Below, one piece after another: positions 1 through 10,751 of a stretch of DNA of 64,000 bases. Under the pieces are notes generated by a model. That model saw only the letters and a list, made by a program, of their open reading frames with translations, searched no databases and was not told the origin of the DNA. The stretch is from Manduca sexta (lineage: Eukaryota > Arthropoda > Insecta > Lepidoptera > Sphingidae): contig NC_051129.1 of NCBI RefSeq assembly GCF_014839805.1, positions 2,914,001 through 2,978,000 on the forward strand, written 5' to 3'. The stretch's first letter is position 1, and the number at the start of each line of letters is the position of its first letter. The translations under genes were made by a program, and so were the position numbers.

Positions 1-1060
1 GGCTACGCTGTATATCATTTTAACTAATAGATAGACCATTTAAAAAGAAAAGTTTTCGTAGTTTAAATTATACAAAAAGAGCTAAAATTTGGTTTTTAAA
101 GAAATTCGTAAATCTTTGCATATTCTTGCCCGTAACTCGTGTGTCGTTAATATATAGAAGGATTACTCAAGGCTGAGTGCTCAGGGGAGGATCTTAAGTT
201 TTTTAGCAATACATTTACCTACAAAGAACGCAAACAAAAATTATTACAATACAATGTTCGACCTTCAAAACATTTCCAGTGGATACAAGTAATATACAAA
301 ACTTGTTTATTAATATTTTATTGATCAGTGTGAGGCTACTAATCAATCATAAGAATATAAAATTAATTGTTATGTCGATATGTAAATATTAACGCCTGAT
401 GAAATAAGTATAGCAATTTATTGCGCCTTCAGAAATATTTATAGCAATAGGTTACGTTAAGGTACTTTTAATATGCATGTGCAACAGTAGCAGATTTATA
501 AAATCAATGCTAATATTGTTTTTTTTTATATAAATTGCTTTACTTGTGTGTGACGATGAAAGTAATATTATAAAGAGGAAAAGTTTGTGGGTTTGTTTGT
601 AGGTTTGTAGGGGAGAGTCTCTGGAACAACTGAACCTATTTTTAAAATTATTTCATTAATCCACATTACTCTGAATGCTATGGATCCATATTTTATAAGT
701 AGTAACTATTTAATAATTCAACGCTGTCATAGCATGGTCATAATGTTTAGCCATAATTAATCACAGCAATTTCAGGAAATAATACGACATAAGATTTAGC
801 CGACTTCAAAAAAAGGAGGAAGTTCTCAATTCGACTGTATTTTTATGTTTGTTACCTCAGAACTTTTGACTGGGTGAACCGATTTTGATGATTTTTTATA
901 ATTGAAACCTGGTGCTTCTCGTGTGGTCCCATATTTAAATTGTTGTTGGACTCTTGACTTCGGAGATACATTAGAAAACTGTTAAAATTACTTATGTCGT
1001 CAACTATACTGATTTTTACTAACACAAAAAGGCAAAAAATAAAAATGTTTTAACAAGAAA
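1..1060. other. AT-rich intergenic stretch with repeat remnants
   Basis: No open frame of protein-like composition is seen. Positions about 560-680 resemble the internal part of a common lepidopteran interspersed repeat (a gaaagtttgtg-like start followed by text about ctgaacctattttt). Positions about 800-985 match another widespread arthropod repeat, starting gccgacttcaaaaaaagg and including gactgggtgaaccgatttt. These are read from memory of the families, not from a search. Confidence 0.5.
800..985 (+). repeat. Degenerate interspersed repeat (gccgacttc family)
   Basis: The stretch begins gccgacttcaaaaaaagg and runs through gactgggtgaaccgatttt to ttcggagataca. This layout recurs in many arthropod genomes. 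No terminal repeats or coding frame are seen, so the class is left open. Confidence 0.4.
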
Positions 1061-1933
1061 ATATCGATGGCTCCTACGTATATAATCGTATCCCACAATT
1101 TTGCTGTTTTTACTTTTTTGTGTTTTCTAAATGAACTAGATGAGTTCCATGAACTGTATAAATTTGAAAGTCAAATATTGAAAATTAAGTATTTTAGATT
1201 TCCGTTTTCTATCGTATGTTGTTTTTGCATGCGACGTACCTAATCGTATTTACTTTGGCCACATTTTACGGGGGAAAAGGGTCAAGCGCCGTGCGTCGTA
1301 TGTATCACTTACCGGTCGATACGTTGAGCATACGCATGTTCGAACCTAAAATATTAGTTTAACTCGATGTGAGCATTATTGATTCGTTCTACTAGAAATA
1401 TGTAATTACATATTTCTACCTATCAAGAAATATTCACGAACACAAAAACTCTGTGTTATTTGCTTGTGGATTGGTTTAAAATGACGACAATGTTTGTAAC
1501 GTTGTAAATAAAAATGAAGAGGATCACTGCATTTCAAACAATTACACTGAAAACAGGCTATTGGGTAAGTCTTTTTTAATTATATTTGTAATATTTACGC
1601 AGTTTATTATAAAATACAATTTTTAGTAATGCTTATTAATCAAATCAAGTAAGAATATCGTTAGTAGCACATACGATTATGTACGTTATTTTTTTTTTTT
1701 AAATTATATTGCATGTAACACATACATTTTTTTACAGCGATCATTATCGAAAGTTATTTATCGTATCTAATACATGCAATATTTTATTTAGTTCGCACAA
1801 AAGTGTTTACTATCGTATTTATAACTTAATATTATTTACGTTGCTCTATCTCTTATCGTAACTATCAATACAATAGTATACATGGAACTCAACAAAAATA
1901 ATGCTGTCTTATGTCAGTTTTTTAATGTTTCAG

Positions 1934-2067
1934 TCTCTCCGTTACCAGCCGGGGCCAAACTTATTGAAATTTTAGCCCTTTCTGAACTCTTGGGCGAAGA
2001 TTTTGAAAGTATATCACCAACATTAACGACTTTAACTGCTTGTGATATTATCTGTGAGGTTATTTAA
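1934..2067 (+). other. Possible exon or short open frame inside the TIR element
   Basis: An acceptor-like tract (tttaatgtttcag) ends at 1933. It is followed by 42 codons of protein-like text rich in Leu, Glu, Ser and Thr, closed by a stop at 2065-2067. A short upstream ORF with a strong donor (GTAAGT at 1565) starts at 1514, but its phase does not match. No family is recognised. In a sequence this AT-rich a 60-codon open frame can be chance. Confidence 0.15.
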
Positions 2068-2333
2068 AAATTCGGTATTATTATTATTATTATTTTATTA
2101 TTGATGGATTTTGTATGGTGATTGTTTTTCTCCATACAAAGTAAATGAGGTGAATCATGTAAATTTTCTTGATTTTAAGTTGACGCTACAATATAAAAAT
2201 TGGTGAAAAATTTTGCAGGGTAATACTGTTCAGTAGTTCTAAGATTAAAGAATTAAAACTACTAGACTTAATATTATTCTACATAAATATGACTGATGAA
2301 CAGAAGTATATGACAATTGTTCAAACCATAATT

Positions 2334-2603
2334 CTACCCATAAGGGTAGACTGAGACTATGGATTGCCATTTTGAAAGATGCTGACATACTTCTCTCGCT
2401 TTCTCCACCTTCATCAATCTTTTCAGGCATTCCCGCCGGTTCCGGGTACTTTTGACCTGACCTATACTAAGAATGTCAGATATCTGACATTCAAAGGTAC
2501 GGTGCGGTCGACCCCTATCAGCTCTTCCATCCACATTCGCCTTATAGACCGTCTTTGTCAGTCTCTTATCATCCATCCTCTTCAAATGCCCAAACCACCT
2601 TAG
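2334..2603 (-). pseudogene. Non-LTR retrotransposon reverse-transcriptase C-terminal tail, remnant
   Basis: Read on the minus strand, about 89 codons give the post-RT tail found in many insect non-LTR elements: LRWFGHLKRM, then RLTKTVYKANVDG, then RGRPHRTF, then GQVKSTRNRRECLKRLM, closing with VSVYPYG before the stop. The catalytic RT palm (with the YxDD box) is absent, so this is a dead 5'-truncated fragment. The frame continues upstream to 2744, but that part does not look like the family. It lies inside the 1061-4729 TIR segment. Confidence 0.7.
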
Positions 2604-3257
2604 ACTGTATGAAAATTGTGACGAAAATGAATACCTGGCATCGACAACAAAACAATGTTTCTGTAAATCCAATTTACTACAATTCATTGGCCATACATTA
2701 GCCGAAAAAAATGATTTGATTAGTCTTTGTACTGGTTGTGTCATTTCAAAAATTCACCACAGTTTTTACAAAGGCCTTTCATTAGAACCTTCATCCTCTC
2801 GATATCGAGAGAGAGACTTATGAGAAGGATTCAGAATAAGACATCATTATCTTCTCAAACCGTTATAGAAGATACCGATTGTTCCTTATGACGGTTACGA
2901 GATCTCTTTTATTCTTGATTTTAAGATTATCTTAAGTACAGTAAATCATGTGATACTAATCCTTGACACTTAAAATGATCTATGTAATTATTATTTCATT
3001 TTTATTTTACACTTTATATACTTAAAATATGTATAGGGCATTCTCTACCAGTTAACCTTTGTGTGATGGAGTCATGAAGGCACTAAAGATAAGTGTAAAA
3101 AAAATATAATATGGGAGGAATAAAAATTGTTAAAAATAATAAAATAAATGTTAAATAATGTTATAAATAAAAGTATAACTACACGGACATACATATGTAA
3201 GGCAACAGCAGTAGAACCTTAGCTTTCGATGCAAAACGATGTCGTGGTCGTCCTAAT

Positions 3258-3718
3258 ATCGAGTGAGAGTGCATTCCGGAGAAGAATGGATTGATTTGCA
3301 AAGGAAGAGGTGAGTAAAGTCGAAACTGTGAGAGGGACACTTAACTAGAAGATTGTTTGAGAAGCGAAGGTTTTCATTATGAGTACTACTTAGATACTGG
3401 AATTGAGAAGGTAATTAGGAAAGAGACTTGGGATGTGAAAGTATAGTGAGTGCCCGCAAAGAACGGCGTTGAAGTATGGGCAGCCATTTCAACTGTGAGC
3501 GGTAGGAAGACACATGGCCATATTTACGGAGACTCAAAATGAATCGAATGCAGTTATTCAGGAGGCAGTCAAGTTCATTGAATTGGTCTGCATTCAGATC
3601 AAAATAGCACGCATCACCGTAGTCTATTATTGAAAAGATAAGGGATTACACAGGCATTGCCTTAGTTTTGGTAGGGAGAAAATTTTTCAAACGATAAAGA
3701 GCACGCAGAGTACTCATA
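3258..3718 (-). pseudogene. Jockey-like reverse-transcriptase C-terminal remnant
   Basis: The minus strand from about 3718 downward reads LRALYRLKNFLPTKTKAM, then after an in-frame stop SLIFSIIDYGDACYFDL, then NNCIRFILSLRKYGHVS and QLKWLPILQRRSLRAL, with a second stop further on. This is the region just after the RT palm in Jockey/CR1-type non-LTR elements, where IDYADACY, RFIFGLRKYDHVS and WLPI are usual. At least two internal stops and the missing N-terminal domains show it is inactive. No open frame of 60 codons survives, so ORF-based annotation would miss it. The family call rests on motif recognition only. Confidence 0.7.
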
Positions 3719-4776
3719 ACTTACTGGCAAACAGAGTTTATTATGTTATGTTTTTATATGGTATTAAATAAGCTTTTAAATGATTTTAGATAGCCATTAA
3801 TACTACTTTTACGGTTTAATGTTCCTCATGAAAGTTACCTACTAAATTTTTCTTGTAACGACTGTTAAAACCTAATTAATAAAAAGATTATTACGTAAAT
3901 TGTGATGCTCAATTATAATACTGCCAATCTATACATAATAAATATCTAGTATATAAATTAAACTTTTATATCTAGATGCCATTGTGATTCTAGAAAATTA
4001 AGGGTTACTTTGTTTATTTAAGATTTAGTACCTTGTTGCATGTACGTAGGTAAAAAAAAATACTTATACATTGGTTACATACATTTCAACATGTATACAC
4101 AGAAAAAAACGAGAAATTGTGTGTTAATTTCATAATTATCTTTGGCCATTTATTACTGTATAAGAATAGTACCCACCTAAATACTTTATAATAAATATAA
4201 CTTAAGGTAAAATTTTACTGTTTTTATTTAAACCTATTTTAACTATTAAACTATTATATTCAAAATCCGGCTTATTTAATATAATATTATAATATAAATA
4301 CATTTTTGATCTCCTAATCATCACATACACTAATCAAGTAAGTTTACAATGTACGCAGTTAATTATGGCATGTATGTGTTACGTCTCAATTTTACTTTAA
4401 TAAGATCACTGTATACTACCGTAACTTTTATATACGATATTTCTATAAAAATTTAAGCAGGCGTAAAAAATCGTAAGTAGCACTTACTATTTTTTTACCA
4501 TATGCATATCCGACAGAAATAATCGTAACTGCAATATTTAAAAAACTACAAATAATTAATATTTTATTCCTACTCTATATTGTGCCTCCCTAGATCATCT
4601 ATGCATAGATTAAATTTCAAAACTAAAGGGTTAAAATTGACGATACGGTGCAAGAAAACACCTTTAAAGCGCTGTCCTGAAAAAAGTGCAAAACAAACAT
4701 ACGATTATATACGTAGGAGCCATCGATATACTTACCGCTTTCAAAAACTGTACAATCATTTAACATTACCTATTTA

Positions 4777-4921
4777 CTGGTTACCAATTTTGGCGTCGAT
4801 GCCTTATAAAAATTAAACATTAGTCATTAAAACTGCTAAGTAAGCTAGATAAATACATGTACAAATGTACGAAAACAATGTTTAATTTTTTTTAGGCAAT
4901 GACTCAAAAATTGGTAACCAG
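4777..4921. mobile_element. 145-bp MITE with TA target-site duplication
   Basis: The ends are CTGGTTACCAATTTT on the left and AAAATTGGTAACCAG on the right, an inverted repeat that continues with a few mismatches to about 27 bases. TA dinucleotides at 4775-4776 and 4922-4923 flank it. A short AT-rich core with no coding potential plus a TA duplication fits a Tc1/mariner-type MITE. Confidence 0.65.
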
Positions 4922-5064
4922 TATGTAGGTGCGGCCTTGTTATATAGCTTGGTCATTATCACCTAGGTGAAGCCGCAAATTCAACCAAATAACGCTATAA
5001 AACATCCTAATAATATTATGTTGTTTATAAACTAGTTAACGCTCACATGATGACATGTTGCACC

Positions 5065-5229
5065 CAGTGCCGAATTTATAATATTTTTTATGAGTGTAGG
5101 CCACTTTATTTCAGTTCAATAAACGAAAGTTAAATTATATCGAGTGAGCGTCTTCTGAAATCTGCCGATCTAAGAGGCTGCCGCCCATACGCCGCGGCCT
5201 ATACGGCCTATTTACAAATCCAGGACTGA
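5065..5229 (-). mobile_element. SINE-like retroposon (family N) with 7-bp target-site duplication
   Basis: In minus orientation the element begins CAGTCCTGGATTTGT and ends near AAATTCGGCACTG. TTGCACC flanks it at 5058-5064 and 5230-5236. The same unit, opposite in orientation, is at 16613-16877 and 28254-28519, sharing the ggcctacactcataaaaa, gaggacgctcactcga and aggccgcggc blocks. No A or B box is clear, so the promoter type is unknown. Confidence 0.6.
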
Positions 5230-5467
5230 TTGCACCGTCTTCGATTAAATGTATTTTGTTCAAGAAGCCGTTTACAAAATCGCAAAACTTTTGCTTTACC
5301 TTTGTTCATAACGAATCTCGGTCACCATTCACCCCTTTACCACATGTGCTCTTCCTATAATTTCATATCAAATAAGTATGTCATCTTTTTTGATTCATTT
5401 GCCTCTGCTAAAATTAGCATACTTAAAAATATTATTTAAATTTATATCTCACATTTTTAATGTAGTT

Positions 5468-5516
5468 GTTTGACAAATGACATTCCTTATTAGATAGTCA
5501 ATTATAATCTGTTTTA
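5468..5516 (+). repeat. 49-bp direct repeat, left copy
   Basis: This matches 7245-7293 almost base for base (GTTTGACA at the start, ATAGTCAATTATAATC in the middle), with differences only in the few bases after GTTTGACA. The two copies bracket the THAP exon at 5879-5949. They may be ends of one mobile element or two copies of a small repeat. Confidence 0.6.
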
Positions 5517-5878
5517 CCCAATGACTAAATATAAAGAGGACAGGCCTCAAAAGTTAGCTATATGAATAAGTTATATTTATGTTAGGGAAATCGACGCAGA
5601 ATTGTCAATATATATGTCTATCTCTTTTACTCAAAGCTTATTTGGAACGCAACAAAAAGACAAAAATAATTGCTTTCTTCGCATATGGCACTATTTCGTT
5701 TACTTCAACACACTGGGACCGCCTTGCGGCAGAAACGCTCATTTTATGCTGGCCAGTCGGCAAGTACATGTAGTGTCAGACGATGTAAACAAATCTTCAT
5801 AAATATTGAATTTAAAGTAATATAATCATATTCTCAATTGTTCAGTGTGTTTATTAGTGTATTTGTTAAGTTTCGAAA

Positions 5879-5949
5879 ATGACTCAGTGTTGTGTGAAAG
5901 GATGCAAATCGAATTCACGCAAGAAAGACCCCGAAATATATTTTCATAG
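5879..5949 (+). CDS. THAP-domain zinc-finger protein, first coding exon
   Basis: The ATG at 5879 sits in a good context (cgaaaATGa). It opens MTQCCVKGCKSN, followed by a basic stretch and IYFHR, 23 codons plus two bases. The C-x4-C pair and the later FH are the N-terminal half of the THAP zinc finger (C2CH type), a DNA-binding domain found in host regulators and in P-element-type transposases. The exon ends at a donor, AG|GTTAGT, with a split Arg codon, exactly where many THAP genes are interrupted. The second half of the finger (C-x2-H and the AVPTIF-like end) is not found intact downstream. A weak candidate is at 6311-6370. The gene is therefore broken, transposon-derived, or has a distant second exon. 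49-bp direct repeats flank the region. Confidence 0.5.
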
Positions 5950-6310
5950 GTTAGTAACTGTTTTTACCGAAAATTAGCAAATATCTTTGTATAATTACTT
6001 TTTGGATGTGTTTTTATCAATTAAAATGATATGTGGATCTGGTTTGTTAAGCTTTGGACCCTTTTAGGCGTGATTTATACACATTAAAATCATTATGTTT
6101 GTTTACACACGAGCTTAGGGATGGGTGGGTGGATTTGTTTAGAAATTATTGATATCGATATTTTAACAGACGCCCGTTTATCAGTTACGGTTTTGTCTTT
6201 GAAAGAATGTTAGAGCACACATCAATATTGTATTATTCAGAAGGACAAACTAAGTGAAATTAGAATATTTTTTAAGATAACCAAAAAATTTAAAAACCAA
6301 GGCAAAATGA

Positions 6311-6370
6311 ATTGAGAATATTGAGCGACGTGATTGGAATCCTACACCAAATACATATTTCTTTACATTT
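6311..6370 (+). pseudogene. Degenerate THAP second-exon candidate
   Basis: One frame reads ENIERRDWNPTPNTYFF and then TF before a stop. THAP domains usually carry RRDxWxPTxxTxICSxHF at this position, so spacing and several residues fit, but the expected Cys and His are absent. It lies 360 bases after the THAP exon 1 donor on the same strand. The match is short and could be chance. Confidence 0.2.
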
Positions 6371-7244
6371 TGAGAAGATATGCATAAACCACACGTTTAA
6401 TTAACGCGAGTAAAGATAACTGTTTTCCAACAATATTCCCGATAAGTAAAATAGTAATGATTATTATACTTCACCTAATAGTAATAATACTTTAATATAT
6501 TGCTATGAATAAAATTAGAATTGTTACATAAAAGAATAGATAAACATAAAAGAAACAACATAAAGATGAAATGTAAGATATATTTTTACAATTGGCGATC
6601 TTATGTTTCGAGCAACCTTTGCATGCACGGAAATAGATACATAATCATATTGTTGTTATTGCAAATAATTATTATAATTGATTATCTTAACCACCTTTTT
6701 TACGGTCATTGATTTTAGTTTGCTGAACCATAGTTATGTTTCTCGATCAAAGAGCATAATAATAAAATAAAATAAAACCAACCAAATAATTGCTGGCTAC
6801 GCTATCTTATTCCATTTATCATGTATTAAATAAATATCTTAATCTGTAACTTAAATTTTTAGCAAGGAATAGTGCAACATACAAATATATATCAAACACA
6901 ACTGGATGTTTGTCACAACAGGTACTGCTTTGTTTAACAATTGTTACTTATAAATCAGTTTCAGTGTGTTTGTTTACATTATGGTTTGTTATATTTATAT
7001 TATGGTAGTTCCTAACCCCTTTCGTATTTGATCTTTTTGGGGCTTGTTTGTCTCTCTTAATTCTTCGATGTCGATACAAAATTTTCGGTACTAGCATATC
7101 ACTATTGTAAGGGGCGGAGTCGGCACCATTTTGTTCATGAAATGTGCCGCATGTCACGTGACCATATTACCCATCCTCTATACTTCTTTTATCATTGGTT
7201 TTACCTCCATTTCTAATTCCTATATGTCGTGTTTTAAAGTATTT

Positions 7245-7293
7245 GTTTGACACGTGTCATTCCTTATTAGATAGTCAATTATAATCTGTTTTA
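7245..7293 (+). repeat. 49-bp direct repeat, right copy
   Basis: Partner of 5468-5516, same orientation, about 1.78 kb away. The stretch between 5950 and 7245 holds no other recognisable gene and is strongly AT-rich. Confidence 0.6.
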
Positions 7294-7796
7294 TCTCCTT
7301 TTCTAACTCAGTATGTCATGCTCACATCTAGAAGGTTGCAAATATTTATTATAACAATATATTAGACTGTATGTCCAATTGTTTGTAACCAGTTTTATGT
7401 ATCTAATAAAAAAAACTGCTATACAATGTCAACAGAACTTGTTACAAATAAACCAAAAGTCCATTTAAACTGGATGCAAAACTACACGGATGTCTATAAA
7501 TGGAATTTTACTTAAAGTCAAATACTTGCAGGTCTGCATTATTTTAGAATAAATACTATATTGTTTTATTTATATTAACATTCATAGTAATTGATTTTTA
7601 TTTGTTTGCGGAGTGCACTTCTGGCCGGCATTTTTGCGTTAAATGAACTGGTATAGTAGCAAATATCTTGTTTGGTGACGGGAAACGACTGCCCTTAAAC
7701 ATTATCTACACTACCAGTTCTTTGAATTATAAAGCACTGGATTACACTGAAATATAACTATTTTGTGGATTGTATCGCAGTGTTTGTATTATAGTT

Positions 7797-7905
7797 TTCT
7801 GACGTTTCGTAGATCTTGCAGCGTTCGTAGTCACGGGCCGGACAGGCTAACCGCGGAAAATCCGTAAAATAGTTTTATTTCAATGTCAATATTCGCGTTA
7901 ACATA
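7797..7905 (+). repeat. Dispersed repeat C, fragment
   Basis: Contains the hallmarks of a family seen throughout the window: gacgtttcg, then gtcacggg, then ccgtaaaatagttttattt followed by caatg. Other copies carry the same blocks in either orientation. Class unknown, non-coding. Confidence 0.5.
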
Positions 7906-7914
7906 AAAAAATCA

Positions 7915-8192
7915 CTAAGCACGGGCCTCTCTACTACTGATAAGATTAGGCCTTAGTCTACCACGCTGGCCTAATGCGGATTGGTAGCCTTCACACACCC
8001 TCAAAATTCCCATAGAGAACTTCTTAGGTATGCAGATTTCCTCAGGATGTTTCTTTCGCGTAGCAAGCGATAATTCACAAATAATGCACACATAATTTTT
8101 AGAAAAGTCCTAGGTGTGTGCCCTTGGATTTTGGACCTGCTGACATTCGTCTCGGCAGTTCGTTCCAAACCCAACTAGGCTATCGCCGCTTG
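7915..8192 (-). mobile_element. tRNA-derived SINE (family S1)
   Basis: Minus-strand copy. Its 3' part (acgggcctctctactact, then aggccttagtctaccacgc) comes first and the A-box end (ccaactaggctatcgccgct) last, equivalent to the complete plus copy at 38679-38990. Confidence 0.75.
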
Positions 8193-8507
8193 AGGTGTCA
8201 TTAATAGCCTCTTAAGATTGGCGCTATTTAATAAATATTAAAAAGCCACAATCTTAAGACGCTGTCTTTAATTTGACATCGTCTTAGCTGATATCGCACG
8301 TAAGAGCGAAATTGAGATGTAATTATTTATAATATTGCTCTAAGTCTCACGATGCTTGGACATTGTACGAGTACAATTATTTTTAAAATAAATTTCTACA
8401 GTGCTTGTATCCACCTGGATAAATATTTATCCACGGCAACAACATACACAAAGTCTAAATTATTATAGTATTATAATTACAGTTTAAAACAAAAATAAAA
8501 AACAAAC

Positions 8508-8776
8508 AAAAACACACATCACGCATTTATTACAGAAGGGGTATGCAGAGGCGCAACCAGGGCACAAAGTGTGTTCAAGTGTGTGTACAAGTGTGTTCCG
8601 TCCCATGATGTGATACAGGGCGAGCCTATCGCCATATCGAGCACAAATTCCAGACTCCGGGATAATACTGAGCAGAAAAACCCAAATATCCCTTTGCCCG
8701 ACTCAGGATTCGAACCCAGGACCTCATAGCGCTGCCTTGCCGCGCATGCAGTACATCTACGCCACCGAGGCAGTCT
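8508..8776 (-). mobile_element. tRNA-like SINE (family S2)
   Basis: Minus-strand copy. The B-box complement ggattcgaacccaggacc and the A-box complement ctacgccaccgaggcag stand at the right end. The body has cacaaattccagactccggg and gggcgagcctatcgcc. Other S2 copies lie at 17.7, 36.9, 37.8, 38.4, 43.9, 54.3, 54.6, 61.4 and 62.0 kb. Confidence 0.7.
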
Positions 8777-9354
8777 ATAAATTATTCATTAGGTTAAAAC
8801 CATTGATTTATTGATTGCTGTTATATACTACATAATAAATTAATTAATTCATCTCTTCAAAGACCTATGATAATAAGTAGATTTTATTTAAATAGGTTAT
8901 TGAAAACCTTAGATTTTATTAAATTCAAATTTATAAATATTCAATAATAAAACTATTTCTAGCCATTTTTAGCCCAATAAATTATACGGGGTATTGGTGT
9001 TTTAAAATCTAATATGATTTTAATTCAAATAAAACAAATAACTTTTGGCCGGTTTGCCCCGACTTAGTATTCATCCATTGCTATAATTATATTGATTTCC
9101 TGACTTACTTAGTATGGCAATATTTGTGATTTGTATTATATTATTATCAATAGCAAATTGACAATCTTAACCTCTCAAAACTCTGTGAAAAGTGAAAGTT
9201 TGTGAAGATGTTTGTTTAGAACTTAACACAGAAACTGCTCAACGAATTTAAATGAAATTCATGAAACAGAGAGACTATGTCCTGGATTAGCATAATGACT
9301 TTAATTTTGAAAGAATCTAGAATTGTAAAATGTAAATAGATAATTGTCGACCTT

Positions 9355-9475
9355 TCGGACGATCAACACCACAGTCTCCCCCGCGACCAGAAGGCTGCAG
9401 TCTTCGAAACGTCGGAAGAACCCTAAAATATGAAAAACCGAGATAAAATCCGAAAAAATGTTTTATTTCAATATG
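9355..9475 (+). repeat. Dispersed repeat C
   Basis: Plus copy. It contains gcgaccagaaggctgcagtc, ttcgaaacgtcggaagaa, aaccgagataaaatccg and tgttttatttcaat, the standard order of family C. Confidence 0.55.
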
Positions 9476-9881
9476 GTAAACAATTCGTATGCATATACAA
9501 AATTAAATAACACCCATAATTAGTTCTGATAACATCCTGCAATCCCTAATTATAAATTAAAATTAAGTCAGGCTAATGATTTAAAGGTAGGTCACCTTGA
9601 CTTGTATGTTATGTTATATAATAGAAACTTCTGGTTTAACATGGTGTGGTATTTTGAAAGGAGAGAGGGTAATGACCAGGCGGGTCAGCTGATGGTCATT
9701 GCTACACCAAATATATTTAATTGTAAAAGATTTGTTGGCGGAAAATCTCAGAATCGTTCTTTTAGAATATTCATGTTTGGTGAAGGCCTATAGACAAGTG
9801 CCCATAGCCATAGTGTTCTAGATACAAAGAATGAACGAAATTTGGTTGATAGGTAAACGGCATCTGATTCCACAAGTACGT

Positions 9882-10190
9882 TTTTTTGCTGCTTTAAATG
9901 ACGAGATGAGCTTACCGTTCGCCTGATGGTAAACGATACGACCGTCCATGAACAGTAGAAACACCATCCAACCTTGCATTATAAAGTATTGTTTGATATC
10001 CCACTGCGCTCGCCATCCTAAGACATGAGATGTTGTCTTATTATATCTAGTATTTACACTGGCTACAATGTCCTTCAAACCGGGACACCACAGTGACTAC
10101 ACACTGCTGTTTAGCGGCAGAAATAGACATTGCGGTGGTACCTATCCAGGCGGACTTTCACATACGAGAGATCTACCACCAGTAGGTGTA
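9882..10190 (-). mobile_element. Poly-A-tailed SINE-like retroposon (family F)
   Basis: In this orientation it starts with the complement of the A-rich tail (tttttttgctgctttaaatg), continues cgcctgatggtaaacgat and caccatccaaccttg, and ends ctaccaccagta. Five further copies are present. A simple (acc)n run follows at about 10186-10220. Confidence 0.65.
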
Positions 10191-10751
10191 CCACCACCAC
10201 CACCATGTTACCACCACTACATTAATATGAACTAATAAAAAGCGAAAAATTTCTAGTATATTAGATCATTGACGAGCGCTATCTATCTCATCCCTTTTAT
10301 AACATGTTTTTTTTATACAGTGCAGTACGAGTCCTTATGGCAAGGAGCAGAGTCCAGAAAGAATATCGACAAGAGATGATCTCTCGCCAGTCGATATTAT
10401 GCCGGCAGTGAGTTGTGTTTACGAGGTGTGATGATAGCATTTGTTGTTTTGTATTCGGTCCGTTAATAACAAAGGCTTTACAATTATATTTTTGTGACAA
10501 TTTTAATTGATGTATAAGGAAAAATTCGCACTGTACTTTGTGAGTGAGTTAAAATTTTGAAGTTATTTTTAAATACCATTTATTCATCACAGTTATATTA
10601 ATTTATATTATTTATCGTGTGTTGATCAGTGGTGTAAATAAACAATGGCATGACAGCTAAAATTTTATAAAAATAAATAAATTTGTTTTGTGCTTTGTGA
10701 TATTAAAATAAGTCAACGGAAAAATCTTTATAGGTAGTGGCGGTTGTTTCT

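Larger units (their letters stand above)
1061..4729. mobile_element. 3.67 kb segment with perfect 31-bp terminal inverted repeats (DNA transposon candidate)
   Basis: Positions 1061-1091 and 4699-4729 are perfect reverse complements over 31 bases. The outer ends read ATATCGATGGCTCC on the left and GGAGCCATCGATAT on the right. If the target duplication is TA, the ends would be 1064 and 4726. Inside both ends the motif ATCGTA recurs (for example near 1212, 1243, 1757, 1811 and 1853 on the left; near 4433, 4466 and 4523 on the right), as subterminal repeats do in several cut-and-paste transposon superfamilies. No transposase frame is recognised. The interior holds two non-LTR reverse-transcriptase remnants on the minus strand (2334-2603, 3258-3718), so the element, if real, is a non-autonomous or decayed copy with nested insertions. 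Two unrelated nearby MITEs facing each other is the alternative, but a perfect 31-bp match makes a single element more likely. Confidence 0.6.

Noticed and set aside
4580..4816. 78-codon frame spanning the right terminal repeat of the large TIR element
   Set aside because: Crosses the end of one element and the start of the next MITE. Not a gene.
10186..10220. Short (acc)n run considered as a microsatellite or CRISPR-like array
   Set aside because: Only a short imperfect trinucleotide run at a SINE end, with no repeat-spacer structure. No CRISPR array was seen anywhere.
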